From Doryteuthis pealeii (taxonomy: Eukaryota; Mollusca; Cephalopoda; Myopsida; Loliginidae): a DNA stretch of 64,000 nt. How positions within the stretch are numbered: position 1 is the first letter of the stretch; each line of letters begins with the position of its first letter. The translations under genes were made by a program, and so were the position numbers. The stretch covers positions 23,511,556-23,575,555 of the forward strand of contig CM042179.1 in the NCBI GenBank assembly GCA_023376005.1, read 5' to 3'. Positions 34,673 to 49,150 of the stretch are shown here, piece after piece. The notes below the pieces were generated by a model. That model ran no database searches and was not told where the DNA came from. It saw only the letters and a list, made by a program, of their open reading frames with translations.

Positions 34673-36465
34673 AAGTATATTCCTTATGTAATGAATGAAT
34701 AGACTCGCCCATTGATTAATGATGTAATGAGGGTTCCTCCTAATTAATACAATTATGAAAAATTCATATATTTATGTCTCACATAAAGATTTTAATCCTG
34801 TTCATGTTCTGCACCAGTCCACAATTAGTGCGCATAGGCAGCATCAGTTGGCCCAACTACACGCGATACTTTTTGTTTTCAAATTAATCCGACATCTTTT
34901 AGATATCAATGCACAATTTTCAAGTTCAGTAGCTCTATTAGCTTCGCAATTATTTGAGCTATGGTGTTGTGTTCAAAAGAAGATAGAGAGAATTAGTGGC
35001 TTTTAGTAATATTTACTCACACCCCGCACCTATGTTTGGTAATGACACAAGGCTTTAAATGTGGGACCGAACCATGGCTGAAGCGGGTGCACAAAAATGT
35101 GTCAACTCCTGTCACCATTCCCCCTTAAGGGGGCGCCTCAGGTATTGGGCAATAACCCAGCCTGCCCCTTTAAATCAAAGAGGGCAGGTATTGGCCTTGG
35201 GAATAGACCCCTGGATCAATGGCGTTAATTTAACAAAACGCTGAAGCCACTGGACGCCCAACCACCCAAGAACTGGTTTTGTTAGTTTGAACATTAGTGG
35301 CTTTAGGGTTGTATTTAAGCACTGTCCTTAACTAAACTCGATTCTATCTATATTTGAGTCCATCACCAGAAGCTGGCTGTACTGGAGGAATAGTTGGTAT
35401 TTATTGTCATTAATTCTGATAACATGGTCATACCACCTGAGATGAGATCACATAGAAAAACTCAATGCTTCTAAATGTTAAATTTAATAAACAGTACAAG
35501 CATTGAAACTGTATCATTACCAAGAGTAACCCCAGATTGGAACAAACGACAACTTTTAATGCAACACGAGTTGGTTGATGTGATGTTGATATAGCCCATG
35601 ATCCTGACGACAGAAAAGACGCTGGAGAGAAACAACCAGCTTGATAAACATTAAATTTTAGTTTTTAGTGGATTATCCCCTCTTTCATCCCAGACGATGA
35701 TGAGGAAGTGTTCCACAAAGCACATTTTATGTTTTTGAAATACAAATCTATAATCTCATAATTAAGAGAAGTACCATTTGGAATTGACAGTCACTTCCCA
35801 CGTGTAAAACGGTAATGAGAGTACTTCCCCCTGTTTGCATTATTACCCACCCTCCCCTTTGGTGTAAATCTTTGACGTCTGAACGTATATACAAACTCTC
35901 AGTAACTGTAAAAGTATTTTAAGTAACTAAACTTTTCTCAAGCCCAAACCATGTGTTTTTGTTATTATTCAATTTATTCTACTTTAACAGTTTTACTGAC
36001 GAGGTTTATATTGCTCAGAATGTCAAAGATTTACACAAAGGGGAGGTAATAATAACAACAGGGGACGTAAACTCTCATTACTTATTCAACCAAGTATTGC
36101 ATGCTTTAACCATCTTTTAGATTGTTCCATCTCCATGATGGAACCCTAGAAATTCGTGGTAGGTGGTCGGTGGCGCTGTTTACATCCTTGACTTATTTTC
36201 GGGGTAAGGCTGCTGGTTGGTGCCTACTTTGGTTTTCTTAATGCTGACAGGCTAAAGAACTCCTGGCTAGGATAGACAACATTTGTCAAAATTAGATATT
36301 CTTTTACTTATTTCAATAGAGTTTTGCACAAGTGCCAGCCTCATCAGCCAAAGAGCAGGTTCATGAATTTTTATTTGGTTTTTGTTGAAGTGTTTTTGCT
36401 TTGAGGCACTGACTAAGCTGAAACGACACCAGTTGTGCAAAATTTAACTCCTATTTCCAGGTCCA

Positions 36466-36565
36466 NNNNNNNNNNNNNNNNNNNNNNNNNNNNNNNNNNN
36501 NNNNNNNNNNNNNNNNNNNNNNNNNNNNNNNNNNNNNNNNNNNNNNNNNNNNNNNNNNNNNNNNN
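36466..36565. other. Assembly gap (100 N)
   Basis: Exactly 100 N, the conventional length for a gap of unknown size. The left side matches A about 3417 in inverted orientation; the right side matches A about 8706 in direct orientation. Open frames spanning it are meaningless. Confidence 1.
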
Positions 36566-39500
36566 ACCCTCTCTCTTTCTCTCTATCTTTCCCTTCTCTC
36601 TGAAAGAAGAAACCCACAAGCCTAGAAATAAATACACAGCCCCTTGGACTATACAACTTGCGTGTTATGTTTTTCTGAATCTAAACGACTCTACTACTAC
36701 AACTTGAGTAGTCTTATGCGACACATATCGTTCTGAAGCTATGCCTAATGGGGGCCACCTGGTATTCCTGTTGGTGACCATAATGCCTGAAGCCAAAGAT
36801 GTGTTGTTTGACAGTCTGTCACCTGAGTACTAGGTCGGTTCCTGTGACATTCACACTTACTTCAGGCTTTACTTGGGATAGACAGGTCATCAAAGATGAA
36901 GGTCCACATTGAATCAGTGGTTCATTCCAAGCCCTAGTACATATTATGATTGTCTTCACTTATCTTCAGATTTGCTCTTATGCAAACACCCACTCCTTTT
37001 CTATCATGGCGTCTAGAAGGCAGTGGCTGAGGTTTAACCACCAATATATGTTAATATCATCATTGCCTGCACCCAATTAGCACTGATCATCCATGATTCC
37101 ATCAAATCTTCCGCCCAACCTTCTCTATCATCATTGTTCCTGAAGTCCTCTTGCCCCAGCATCCAGTACCTTGCAGTTGGTCAAGTAGTTCTTGTGGGCG
37201 ACCCACATAACATTCCCATGTGTTGTTCCACAGGTAAAATGTCACATGTTGAGCTTTATCCCTTGCTTTCCAGCAGTGTCCAGCATGTCTTGTGCGTCTT
37301 ACCGGGTGTTTGTAGATGGGAGGCAGGTGAGCCATGGTGCTGTTTCCAGACTTGTTCAAGACTGCCATGCAGCATTCTTGTGCACTCCATCTAGCTTATT
37401 CTCAAGCACCTCATTAGGGTCCAAGTGGGGCACCATGTTTAATATACCATGAATGCTAATTAATATCCTATTACTACCAATTTATTTAATCACATTAATG
37501 TTAAACAAATCCCTGTATGCGTATAAAAAAAAAACAAATTTGCATTAAATAACCCACTAGAGATGTATGCCGTTAAATATCATAACAACCAAGCCAAAAA
37601 AGCAGTTTTCTTGTCTGCCATAATATGCCACCACAAGGCATCCATTCACTCAAGGTTTGGATCCAAAGTGAGTATCTGTTCCAGATTTATGCTTGAGACT
37701 TACCTCTAACCCGCCTCGCTGGAACCAGTGTGCTCGCCTCTGGACCGGTAAAGCTACAATTTAATAGCAATCGAGTCCAAGAGGGCCATCCCCCCAGATC
37801 GTTGCATTTTTATGTGCCCAGTTAAAAACAGGACCTTGTTTGTCCCAGCCCTCATACAGTGGGCAATGACGGCACATACCCCTTAACCTCTATACCCAGG
37901 CCTTGCTGGGCGTCCATTGCTTCGGCTCTGACCGGTAAAGTACAGTTAATAGCATCAATCCAAGGGCCATCCCCCAGATCGATGCAATTTTTATCGTGCC
38001 CACGTAAAAACAGACCTTGTGTCAACCCTCATATAGTTGGATGAGTGATACCCTTACTCAAAAGAAGATATCAGCCAAAATGCTTCTACCATGCTTAACT
38101 CAATTACAGAGCAAACAAACTCTCGATAAATGCAGATCTTTCCTCCATATATACATATGGAAGCTGGGGGTAATGTTAAAGTCATCAGGATTTGAACTCG
38201 TCAAACCAATTCCAAATCCGGACGTGGTAATTGCTTCATAGCGCTTATACCCTTGGGAAAGATGAATCCTACTCTCCCTCCAGCCTATGATAAATGGTTA
38301 GGCAGACTGAGCTCTTTTAAGACCTTTGTTTAGGCAACTGGTCTAGAAAAGAAAACTCTGAATTCAACCTGGTTGAACCACCGCTTAAGAGATTGACCTT
38401 GTGTCACATCCTGCCTCATGCGGAGGGGTGTGAATATATATATACCATCACCCCCAAAACCAATAAGTAGATGTGCTGATAATGTCAATTTCTTAAGTGA
38501 GTTTAACAGGTTTGAAAAATAAGAGTATTCTTTCTCCTAACTGGTTGCCTAACCAGGTTATATGAACCAGTCTGCATAATATTTACTCTAGCTGAATAAA
38601 ATTAGTTGGGTTCCATCATTAAGCTGTGAGAGAATAGTTGGATTCAACCTTTCTTAAAGGATATTAGTGCCAATGGAAATGTTTGGTCCAGCATTTGAAG
38701 TTGGGTCGCTTGAGTTCACTTCCTTTAAGATGATAACCATTACACACATAAATCAGATGTACACTACACCCCAAATTCCGATGGTCAATTTCTTCAGTGG
38801 AAGTTTAACAGTTGAAATCAGAATTTTCCTCTCTCCTAAAATGGTTGCCTAACCAAGGTTAAAAAAAAAAACCCAGTCCTGTCCTAAGCTGCGAGAATAA
38901 TTGATGCATATCTTTCTAAATGATATTAGGTTATGGTAAATGTAAACAGTGTTGTCCCAGCATTTGAAGTTGGGTCACTGAGTTATTTCCTATAATGAGA
39001 TAACTATTACAACCACATGCCTCCCATAAAAGTAAAAATATTGCTAGGAATTTATTCAAGAGAATTAAGACATTATTCTTCTTATTCCTTATATAAAAAT
39101 AATCTTCATCAACAATTAAAACCGTTAAATCTTTTAACTCTATTAGACACTGCTAGTATTTTTGCTTCTTATGGGAGAACCTTTAAACTAATGCTTTCAC
39201 ATTACACTCTTAACATCTATGACCACCTCAATCCCCCACCCAGAATCACACATTCGTTTTCCTGATCCGCCCCAAACAATAGCCTTTGTTTAAATGTAAT
39301 ACTTTAAAACATACTTTTGGAAGTCTTATTATTATTAGGAAATAACAGGTGAATCGAAAAGGAAATCTTTTAAACATTTTTTGATAAAAAAATTTAGCAA
39401 AACATTTTTTTGATAAAAACACTTTACAGAATGGCTGGATTTAAAAATTGTCAACAGGAGTGTTAAGAGTTTTAAATAACCCACAATTTGAAACTGCTTG

Positions 39501-39706
39501 ATAAACAGACAAACTAAACTTTTATTTTCTTGTTTTTCTTTGATAGGTTATATAAATTTTTAGATGTGTGTATGTGTTTTACTTGATGTTTATTATTATT
39601 ATTATTATTGTTAGTTACATGATCTATATTATTATGGTCTCTCCGCTGCCCAGTCTCTTAGAGTCTATGAATAATATTTCCATTCGTCTTTCCCTGCCTT
39701 TTTTAG

Positions 39707-39871
39707 CTGAGCGCATCTTCAGCTCCCAGTCTGCTAGTGCCAGCAGCTAGCGAGCAGCAGCAAGATCTAAGAACAACAACAGCCAACTCGCTGCTAACGC
39801 AAGTACCGATAATAGAATGAATCCGTTCTCTGAAGTGAGATGAGAAGAGACCACCCCAGAACCATGTGGAC
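39707..39871 (+). pseudogene. Gln-rich exon, arm C copy with frameshifting indels
   Basis: Same acceptor and donor as the arm A exon, but the coding part carries several one-base changes: a G lost in the second codon, extra bases in the CAG run, and losses in the Ala/Glu region. The reading frame is therefore broken. The neighbouring non-coding DNA has the same indel density, so these are more likely consensus errors next to the N gap than real inactivation. Confidence 0.65.
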
Positions 39872-40371
39872 GTATGTTGCAAACAAACTATCCCCGTGCA
39901 CCACTACTATGCTGTTGTGTGTTGTTGTTGTTATTTGTTAATACTTTCTACTACCACCACTACCCAACCCACCCACCACTATTATATATTCTAATTAATT
40001 ATTACTTTTTATTCATCTGTACATTTCTCTTTTAATATCTAAACACTTTTATTTTATTCTCAATAGATTTATCAAATGTATACTCCCATAAGTCCTTTTC
40101 AGCACTATTTCCAGTTTTCTTCATTTTATTCTAATCATCATATTGAAATGAACCCAGCTTTTTTTTTTGCTTTTTTTTGTTTGTTTGTTTGCTTACTTTG
40201 TTTGTTTTGTTATATTTATTTTCACTAATTCTTTCTAATATATATATAATTAATAATATAATATAGTTGTTAGTTTTGCTTTAATAATTGCAGTTTTTTA
40301 AAATCTTGCTTCTGAAAAAAAACTTTGCTATGGCTTAGGTTTTTATTGCTGCTTATTTAACAGCTTCTCTT

Positions 40372-40403
<32 letters not shown>

Positions 40404-43400
40404 TCACTCTTCTCGGTATTGTTTTATGTTAAAATTAACTTGTTCTTTTAATTAAATCAATCCAGTTTGTTTTTCTTGATGTTTATTGAAATACTTCATT
40501 TTTGATATATCCCAAAAAAAAAACAAAAAAAAAAAAGAATTAATTCTACTGTCATAACCGCTCCCCCACCTCTCATTCTTATATTTTTGATATTCCCCAA
40601 TACTTACCATTTGGTAACCCATAAACTTGTATTTTTCTTCTTTCTTTCTTTCAGAGAATATTTCTACATTTTTGTGATATCATAATTCAATCTTGAGAGC
40701 AAAATTCTCAGGGTGGAAAAAAAGAATACATTTTGTTGGCAAAAACAGCTCTTTTTTTGGGTTGTGGGGGTGGAAAGAGCTAAAAAATAAAAACTATAAT
40801 ATTAAGTTTATTTCAAGGATAGTTGCTTTATAGCATGCACAATGCATTTATTTTGTAAGTATAAAAATGATAAAGATAAAAAGTTTTTCAAAAGGTTGAA
40901 CAGTTGTCAAAGGCTTGATGCCAAATTATGCTGTACATTGCATAGACTTCTGTTGGTTTCGATGATTTTATGCAGTTCTTTTGGATCTGAGCTGACAAGC
41001 CTAACCCTGCCTGACAAGGCCCTAACCCTGCCTGATGTGGAGAGTCCATGTGATGTATGGGAATTTTATCAAGAAATTATTGTGTCACAACATACTTTTA
41101 CACTATTCTTCGTCTGCCAGACAGAATCAAAACACTCTCTGCTTTACAGAATTTTACCCAGAGTTTTTTTTCTTTTTATCTTTCCTTGACAACACTATTC
41201 CTTAAAATAAATTTTAAAGTTATCATCAGTGAAGATGCCTAATGTTCCAAATGTAGGTTTTTTTTTTTAAATTTATATAATCTTTAAGCTACATCCTTTT
41301 TATTCTCACCTTAAAAATTCTTTTATGAAATTGAAGAAACTTAAATTCAGAACCACCATTACTCTTGATTCCTCTATCTCCAGTTTACCCAGTCTAATTT
41401 CTAGTATCTTGGCCACTGTTTCCAAGTGTTCCAACTATCATTGGTATTACATTATTTTAATCTTTGTAAGTTTTTTAAGTCTCCTTAGATCTCCAGGACT
41501 CTTCTAAGTATCCTAGATGATTTTAGCAGTGTTTTGGTCTGGATAGTTTTAATTCTTCCTCTAGATCTCCAGTTTACCTAGTCTATTTTCTAGGATCTTG
41601 GTCACTGTTCCAATACTCCAACTATCATTGGTATATACATTAGTTTAATCTTTGTGAGTTTTTTATACATTTTTAACTGGTGTTTTTTTTTTTGTTTTTT
41701 TTTTACTAAAGTGTGAGGTACACCAATCTCTTTAGATCTTGTAAATATTCTAGCTGATTAGATGCCTAATTTCCAAATTTGGTTTTAAAAAAAATATAAT
41801 CTCTTTGAACGACATCCTTTTTATTCTCAACTTAAAAATCTTGTTATGAAATTGATAAAACTTAAATTTAGAACGACCATACTACTACTATTTAGCCGTT
41901 ATTATCATTTTACTCTATCAAGTTTTTTTTTTACACCCAGCTCTAACTAGTGGTTTCACTGGAGTCTAAGTGAAAGCAAGTCTCCTTAGATCTCCAGGGC
42001 TCCAGATGATTTTAGCTGTGTATTGGTCAATTCTTCCTCTGATATCCAGTTTATCCTGTCTGTTTTCTAGGATTTTGGAAAAACCGTTCCAAGTGCTCCA
42101 ACTATCATTGGTATCACATTATTTAATATTTGTGAGTTTGATACCATTTTTAACTTTTTTTTTTTTTTTTTTTTTTTTACTAAAGTCTCTTAGATCTTGT
42201 AAATATTCTAGCTGATCTCATCCATGCTGTGTTCTGAATGGTCTTGATTCTTCCTCCTTTCAGCCCTCTAGCAAGATCCAGGTATTTATCCAGCTTTTTT
42301 TATTCTATGGTCAACTGGTACAACAAAATCCATTATATGACAACTTTTTAAATTAACATTAGGTTTGGACTTCTGGCCAGGGTTTAGTGATGCATTTGTG
42401 TTTCAACATACCTGAGAATTTTATCAGTCTCATTTTTATGACATATCTGGTTTGTGCATATACCATTTGTTAGCATGGCCAAATTTTAGTTTCTTGCACA
42501 ATTCCCAGTGAATCACCTTACCAACTCAGTTATTCCTTTTATTAGGTTTCTACTGCAGAATGTAGTTTTGAGAAGTTTTCTTGTTCTTCTTATTTACTCT
42601 TTCTTATTGAGGTACTTCTTTCTTACTTCTTCATTTGTTTATGTTATCCACTTTTAGTATTCCCAGGTATTTGTAATTTTTTCTTTTCTTCAAGTGTTCC
42701 AATGCTTTCCCAGTTGAGCAGTTCTATTCCTTCAGGGATTTTTTTGTTCATCATCATTTTTTAATCCAAATTCTATGTTAGCTGGTGGTCTTTTATTGGA
42801 GTCTGAGTGACAGCAAGTCTCCTCAGGTTTCCAGGACTCTTCTGAGTATTCTAGCCAACTTTAACAATGTTGTGGTTTGGATGGTCTCGATTCTTCCTTT
42901 TATTTCCAATTCCTTCAGTCTCTTTTCCAAACCCTTGAGAACTGTTCCAAGGATACTAACTACAATTGTTACCCCCTTGGTACCCTCATGGCCCACAGTT
43001 TTTTCAGTTCTCTGGCAAGCTCTCTTGTTAATCAACACTAGGTGTGGTCTTCTGGACAGGATAAGGTGATCCGTCTGTATCTCAAAGTCCCAGAGAATTT
43101 CATGTTTCATTTTCTAGAATAGATTCTTGTTTACACATTATTATTATGATGATGATGACAATGTTGTTGTTGAATTTAAAAATAATGTTATTAATTAACC
43201 AAACTTAAATTCAGAACTACTATTGTTACGTTTTTAAGGTCCATTCCTTGGCCTTATAGCAGAAGTGCTTATCTGGTGGAATCCTTGATAAAGGTCTGTC
43301 GACAATGTGAATCTTTTTGAGTTATCAATTTTTGAGTTATCACCGTGGTAAAGGGTTTGAAATTGTATGTTAAACCTTTGTTTCCCAGAGCTCAAAATTT

Positions 43401-43965
43401 GAGGGTTCACCATCAAAAGAAAATCCTTGTGTTTCTAGGCACATGACCTGTTACATTTTTAAGGGCCATTGCTTGGCCTTATAGCAGAAGCGTTTATCTG
43501 GTGGAATCCTTGATAAAGAGTCTGTCAACAATGTGAATCCTTTGGTTACTAAAGTGTCCTCAGTTACTGGTATAAAGTATAAGTCCTTCAAGGTACAGAT
43601 CCGGCAATCCTATGTGTGTCCGTTCTCAAAGAGTGCAATTTAATTATGACCAATGTGGGGGTTTAAGTATTCTATCAGGCCAGTAGTATTGCTAGTGATT
43701 GGTTACAAGAGTCAATCATGTGACCTTGGCTAGTCTATAAATAGAGATGGGTATTTAGAGCACATCCTATATCCAAATAATCCCAACAATCATTACTATT
43801 ATGTCTTTGTTATTATTAGTCCTTGCAAGTTTTCGCACTAGATAATATATAATTAATGAGAGAGACCTGTGGCTAGATGTATACTTGTGTTCTGTGTTGA
43901 TTTTTCCCACAGGTACAAATTATATGGAATTGGATAAATAAAAACTGTGCACACTAAAAGAAAGG

Positions 43966-44296
43966 GACGGATTAGCTCAGTCAGTAAAGTGTTCAGCTAG
44001 AAACCACAAGGTTTCCTAGTTCGATACTGCCCTTGCCAATGAGATACATTTTTATGTTTTTTTTTCTCAGTCAGTACAGCATCTGACTAGGAATCACAAG
44101 GTTCCTGGTTCGATACTGACCATCGCCAAATCAGCGTATGAGTAGCACAGGGATCTGTGCGGTGAAGTAAGGAACTGATGGTAGGTGTGGTGCTCCACCT
44201 CAGATGCAAAAACAATCTCCTTGGTCTAGCGCTAGTGAAAAGGGGATAGACTCTCTTGCTGATTGGCTGATACCGACTTTAAGCCATCCCGATGAC
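43966..44296 (+). repeat. Two-headed SINE-A, arm C copy
   Basis: Nearly identical to 16111-16442. Both tRNA-like heads are retained and the body is as in A. Confidence 0.85.
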
Positions 44297-46288
44297 TAAA
44301 GCAAACAATATGAAAGATCTGTTTGAAAATGTCAACATGGAGGATATTCTCTCCTTTTTGAGGGAAATAAAATTATACCATAGAATATAGACATGAAACA
44401 AATCAATACCATACAACATAATCCCCAGTAATGCTAACACATTGTAAAAACCAAATACTAAAAAGTATAAATATAAATACACAATATGTATAACTTCCTA
44501 ACCGTTAGGTATGACATAACCCCAGATTGGTTGATATGTAGTTAAAATCAATAAACAACAACAACAAAGTCTAAGTGTTCATAATAAAGAACTAAGATGA
44601 AATCAGAGAGAGACAACTCCATTATATGACCCATTACAGCTATAAGTTAATAGTGATAGGCTGATACCAACTGTAGGCCATCACAACAACTTTACTTTTA
44701 TTTATACTAAAAGAATAAGTCTAAGTGTTCATAATAAAGAACTAAGATGAAAGCAGAGAGAGACAACACCATTATATGACCCATTACAGCTATAAGTTAT
44801 TAGTGTCACCTTTCCATTTCCTATCATAATAATTATTATACCACAGGTGTCACATTCATATGTAGTACTCTCTTTCAAATCTCTCCTTCAACTTTGTATG
44901 TTATATTTCATCAGAAATTTGTCTATGTTCTCTTATTCAAGATTTGAGATGTTAGAGTCTATGTTAATATTTTCAGCTTTTGTTAGTGTTAAACTCTAAT
45001 GAAAGCACATCCAAATTAACCACTTTTTCCTATCTATTAGCATTTATTAAAATAAACAAAAAAAACTTAAAACTAGTAAAATAACATTGCAAATGGTGTG
45101 TTTATAGAATGCTACTATTACAGTCCCACTATATCTAATAAGTGCCAAGGTCAAAACTTTTAGGAAAATTGGAGAAAAAAATCTCTGTTAAAATCTAATG
45201 AAAACATGTCCAAATCAACCACTTTTTGCTATGGATTTTGAAAAATAAGAATATTAAAAAAAACTTGTGTACAAACATTTAACACTAAAAATTTTGATTT
45301 TTGGGGAAAAAAAAGGAGTTTAAAAAAAAAAATGAATACCCGACAAGAATGAATAAAACAAAATTTCTTCAGCATTAAATAATCCAACAGGGTTTACATG
45401 CCTAAGATCCAACCCAACAATCATATAGTGATTATGATCCTCATTGGTCCTCCACTATGATAGCCTTGCACAAGGCTAAAGAAAAAGCAGAGTAAATATT
45501 TTTAACCTTACTATTATTATTTAATTAGGACCGGTATAGCTCAGTTTTTTTTTAAAAAACACTTTCTTATAGTCTCTGATTTATGTAGTCAAACTCAAAT
45601 TCCTTGCACAGTTCCCAGTATAAATGATGGGATCCTTATTATTTTATTCCTTTTGAGTTTTTCACACCAGCTGGTCTTTCACTGTAGTCTGAGAAACAGA
45701 AAGTTTCCACATATATTCAGGACTCTTTTGAGTATTTTAGCCAATCTTAACAATACTGTGGTCTGGATTCATCAAAGAGTCAAATGCTTTCTAATAGTCA
45801 ACCCAAGCTGTTGTAGGGTTATTTTTCTTTGTCTTTGCCCTTTTGATTATGGTCTTGTTTATATATATTTACCAACCCCTCCGCACGAGCAGGATGTGAC
45901 ACAAGGTCAATTTGTTAAGCTGAGTTCAACAGGTTTGAATTCAGAGTTTTCCTTCTCCTAGAAATGCAATTATCATGTCCAGGATTTGAATTCGGGGCAA
46001 CAAGTCCATTTCCCATGACTTTAGCCATTACACTATGCGCTTTCTATGGTCTTGTTTATAAGCAGCTGATCTTTGCATCCATGGGTATCCCTTGTTCTAC
46101 TGGTAATAGACAATGTTGGCAAAACCCATGCTACAAAGGAACTAAGTGGCTCACTATCAAACTCAATAGGGCTGCAGAACAATGACATCTTCATCGTTAT
46201 GCACCACAGAATGCAGAAGGAAATTCCCCTTGCAATATGTGTGTGACATGTGTTGCAAGTCCAGAATTGGACTAAATAGCCATCAGAG

Positions 46289-46336
<48 letters not shown>

Positions 46337-47678
46337 CATACACACACACACTTACCAACCCCTCCATATGAGCAGGATGTGACACAAGGTCAATTTCATA
46401 AGTGGAGTTCAACAGGTTTGAATTCAGAGTTTTCCTTCTCCTAGACCGGTTGCCTAATCAAGGTTAAAGAGCCCAGTCTGCCCTACTATTTATCCATAGC
46501 TGGAGGGAGAGTAGGGTTCATACCTTTCCCAAGGGTATTAGCACTAAGTGAAATGCAATTACCACATCCAGGATTTGAACTCTGGGCGACGAGTCCATTT
46601 CCCATGACACCACGCACTTCCAGAAGGTCTATAGCTAATCAATGACATCATCTGCGACGGACTGCTAAAAGGAGTACTGAAAAATAGGTTATTATCTATC
46701 AGGTGCTTGTAGGTTCTAGTTGTTATTGATAGATGTTAGAATTTTATATATTAAGAGACTACTTTAGATAGATAGATAGATTGATATGAGCAAGCTGAGA
46801 TAGATATATAGATATATATGAACAGGCTGAGATAGATAGATAGGAACAGAGATAGATAGATAGATAGGAACAGAGGTATGAACAGACTGAGATAGATAGA
46901 TGGCTGGTTGGATAGATAGATAGATAGATGTGAACAGGCTGAGATAGATAGATAGATAGATGTGAACAGGCTGAGATAGATAGATAAATAGATAGATATG
47001 TAGGGGGTGACATGGGATTGGCTAGTAGTTTTGGGTATGGTTGATTCCTTCATTTTTTGGAGGAAGGTAAGTGGTACCAGTTGTTAGCCAGCTGGTGCAC
47101 TCCTCTGGGTTTACTCTCCTTTTGTTATAGACATAGGTAAAGTCTTCATATTATTCTTGAAAGTATTTTAGTCAGAAATTTTCTGTGCCATCATAAATAA
47201 AGATTCAGATGAACTGACGAAATTATAAAAGTTGTTTAGATTGTTGTTGTTTACAATTTTGTTGTTGTTGTTATTTCCTACAAAATTTTTCTTCCCAGAA
47301 TTCCTTTTTCCCCGCCGTTTTCGTGCACCTTGACGTATCAAATCATTCTTTTGGGGACATTTATTTGTTTTACTTCTGTATTGCTGTTAGTGTCTATTTC
47401 AAAGACATACCTGGCTACTCTTGTTTAGGTGTCTAGTGGTTTTCCTTTTCAATTTCTTTTACCCACTTAGCAATTACCATTATGCCATGATGCTGATGAC
47501 TTTTTGATTTAGAATGTCCTGGGACACACATATTTGCTTTGAACGAGTCCCCGGGAAAATTAATGGGCCCCAACTAAAGTTTCTTAATAGATTGTAGGGT
47601 TTTTATTTATGATCTGGGGAAACAACTAAAGCTATGTAACTCCTACCTTGTAACCTATCTTGTATAATTCATTTCTAA

Positions 47679-49150
47679 GAAACTATTGAAATGTATTTAC
47701 AGTTCTCGGGCAAGGTCCAAGTATTTGTCTACCTTTTTGCTTTCTTTCACTTTCATTCAGTAGTCAGATGGGATTTGCTGATATTTAGTTCACTGCACAT
47801 AATCTATTAGCAATGTTTCTTTTATTGCCTCCTCATAAATCTCATGATGTGAAGGTAAATCTGATTAGGATTAACATATCTATTAATAATAGAGATTCAG
47901 TCTCTATTTGTCTGTAACCAAAAGTACGTCACTGCTTACATCACAGTCATTTCAGGAATTAAGTTAGTTGATCAATGAGTTCAATTTATAGTCAATATCA
48001 TTACTACATAAAATAAAGAACAATGCTGGTTTATATATATTTATATATACTCAGATAGTAATATACAACATTTCATGGTCCACAGTGTATTTTAAAACAA
48101 GTTTCAATAGATACATGCCCAGTATTATTGATTTATATATGGCTTATTCTATTTCAATATATATTCAAAGTTAGTATTATCTGCGTTATTTGGACTATTG
48201 TCCCCATCTACATTGTTATCTGTACAATGTTCATAACAATGAAGATGTGGACAATAGTCCGAATAACGCAGATAATACTAATCATCAAGCCTCATCTCAA
48301 ACATTCAGAAAAATATTCAAAGTTATTTAACGTATAGAGTTTTATGAAAAAATTATGTACAAACAAGAAATATACATATATTCTTCTTCGAAATTAAATT
48401 TGCAAAGGTTTGTGTATTTAATGATATCTGCATTACAATTGTGCGTGTTCAACAATTCATATTGTTGGCTGTCATTTAAGGACCTCCTATATTTAACATC
48501 ATGAAACTTGAATAAAGATTAATATTATCATCAAAGTTTTTGGATCATTCACAGAAGAAACATTAAAAAACTCCTGGTGATTTAAAAAAAAAAAATTTTC
48601 AGCCTCTTAAAATAATGAAAATTGTGAACGAAAACAATGTTTACATTTTTGCACTATTGAATCAATTGATTTTTAACATGGCCACATACAAGTTACACTT
48701 ACAGTCTTTTTTTAAAGAGTTCTATGAAAATTCAATTAAGAGTCAAATTTTCATGAAAAGTTTTATACTTATTCACCTTTAGATTAATTTAGGTTTAAAA
48801 TAGTTTTTTTCCTAAAATATATTTAGGGAAATATTGTTTTTACTAGATCGACAGCCCCCACCCCTATTTGATTTTATGAAATTCGAACAAAATATATTTT
48901 ACTCGTACGATTTTTAAAATTTTCTATAAAGATAAGAGTCTGAGTAATTAAATCAGAATTTTTTAGAAACATTTTGGAGGTCCCTAATCTCATAAAACAA
49001 ATATCTCAGTGGAGTGGAGTGAATATGATGCTTTTTAGGTAAATAATTAAAAAAGGTAAACGTTTTATTTTATTTATTTAATCCCCCCCACCTCTGGCAA
49101 TATCTTTCAAAAATTTATTTTTACACCGCCTGGAGGGTTTTTTTTTTTTT
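47679..49150 (+). repeat. Long AT-rich interspersed repeat, diverged
   Basis: Unique flank of arm C. From about 47880 it resembles 52079-52735 (+) and 61080-62130 (-): aataatagagattcagtctc, cgtcactgcttacatcaca, and downstream tacaaacaagaaat and ttgcaaa. Only short stops-rich frames. At 48174-48290 it carries an imperfect palindrome of the aagatgaggacaa family. Probably a non-autonomous or very old element; no termini defined. Confidence 0.4.
48174..48290. repeat. Imperfect inverted repeat (aagatgaggacaa family)
   Basis: Left arm ttagtattatctgcgttatt and ggactattgtcc, right arm ggacaatagtccgaataacg and cagataatactaa, with acattgttatctgtacaatg between. The right arm is the same repeat as at 2870-2950. 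Confidence 0.75.

Larger units (their letters stand above)
19847..36465 (-). repeat. Arm B: inverted copy of 19681-3417
   Basis: B is the reverse complement of arm A over about 16.6 kb. It differs from A by many small indels, clustered at 33.9-36.46 kb beside the gap, and by about 315 bp present only in B near 30857-31170. Every A feature has a mirror here on the opposite strand. It ends at the N run at the equivalent of A position 3417. Confidence 0.97.
36566..47678 (+). repeat. Arm C: direct copy of 8706-19851
   Basis: C repeats A in the same orientation and continues into sequence not found in A or B at 47679, while A folds back at that point. Between 36.57 and about 41 kb C is full of one- and two-base indels against A and B, typical of unpolished long-read consensus. 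From about 41.1 kb on it is nearly identical to A, and at 45.6-47.6 kb it looks cleaner than A. Confidence 0.97.

Noticed and set aside
36413..36707. Frames spanning the N gap
   Set aside because: They read through 100 N and join unrelated sequence.
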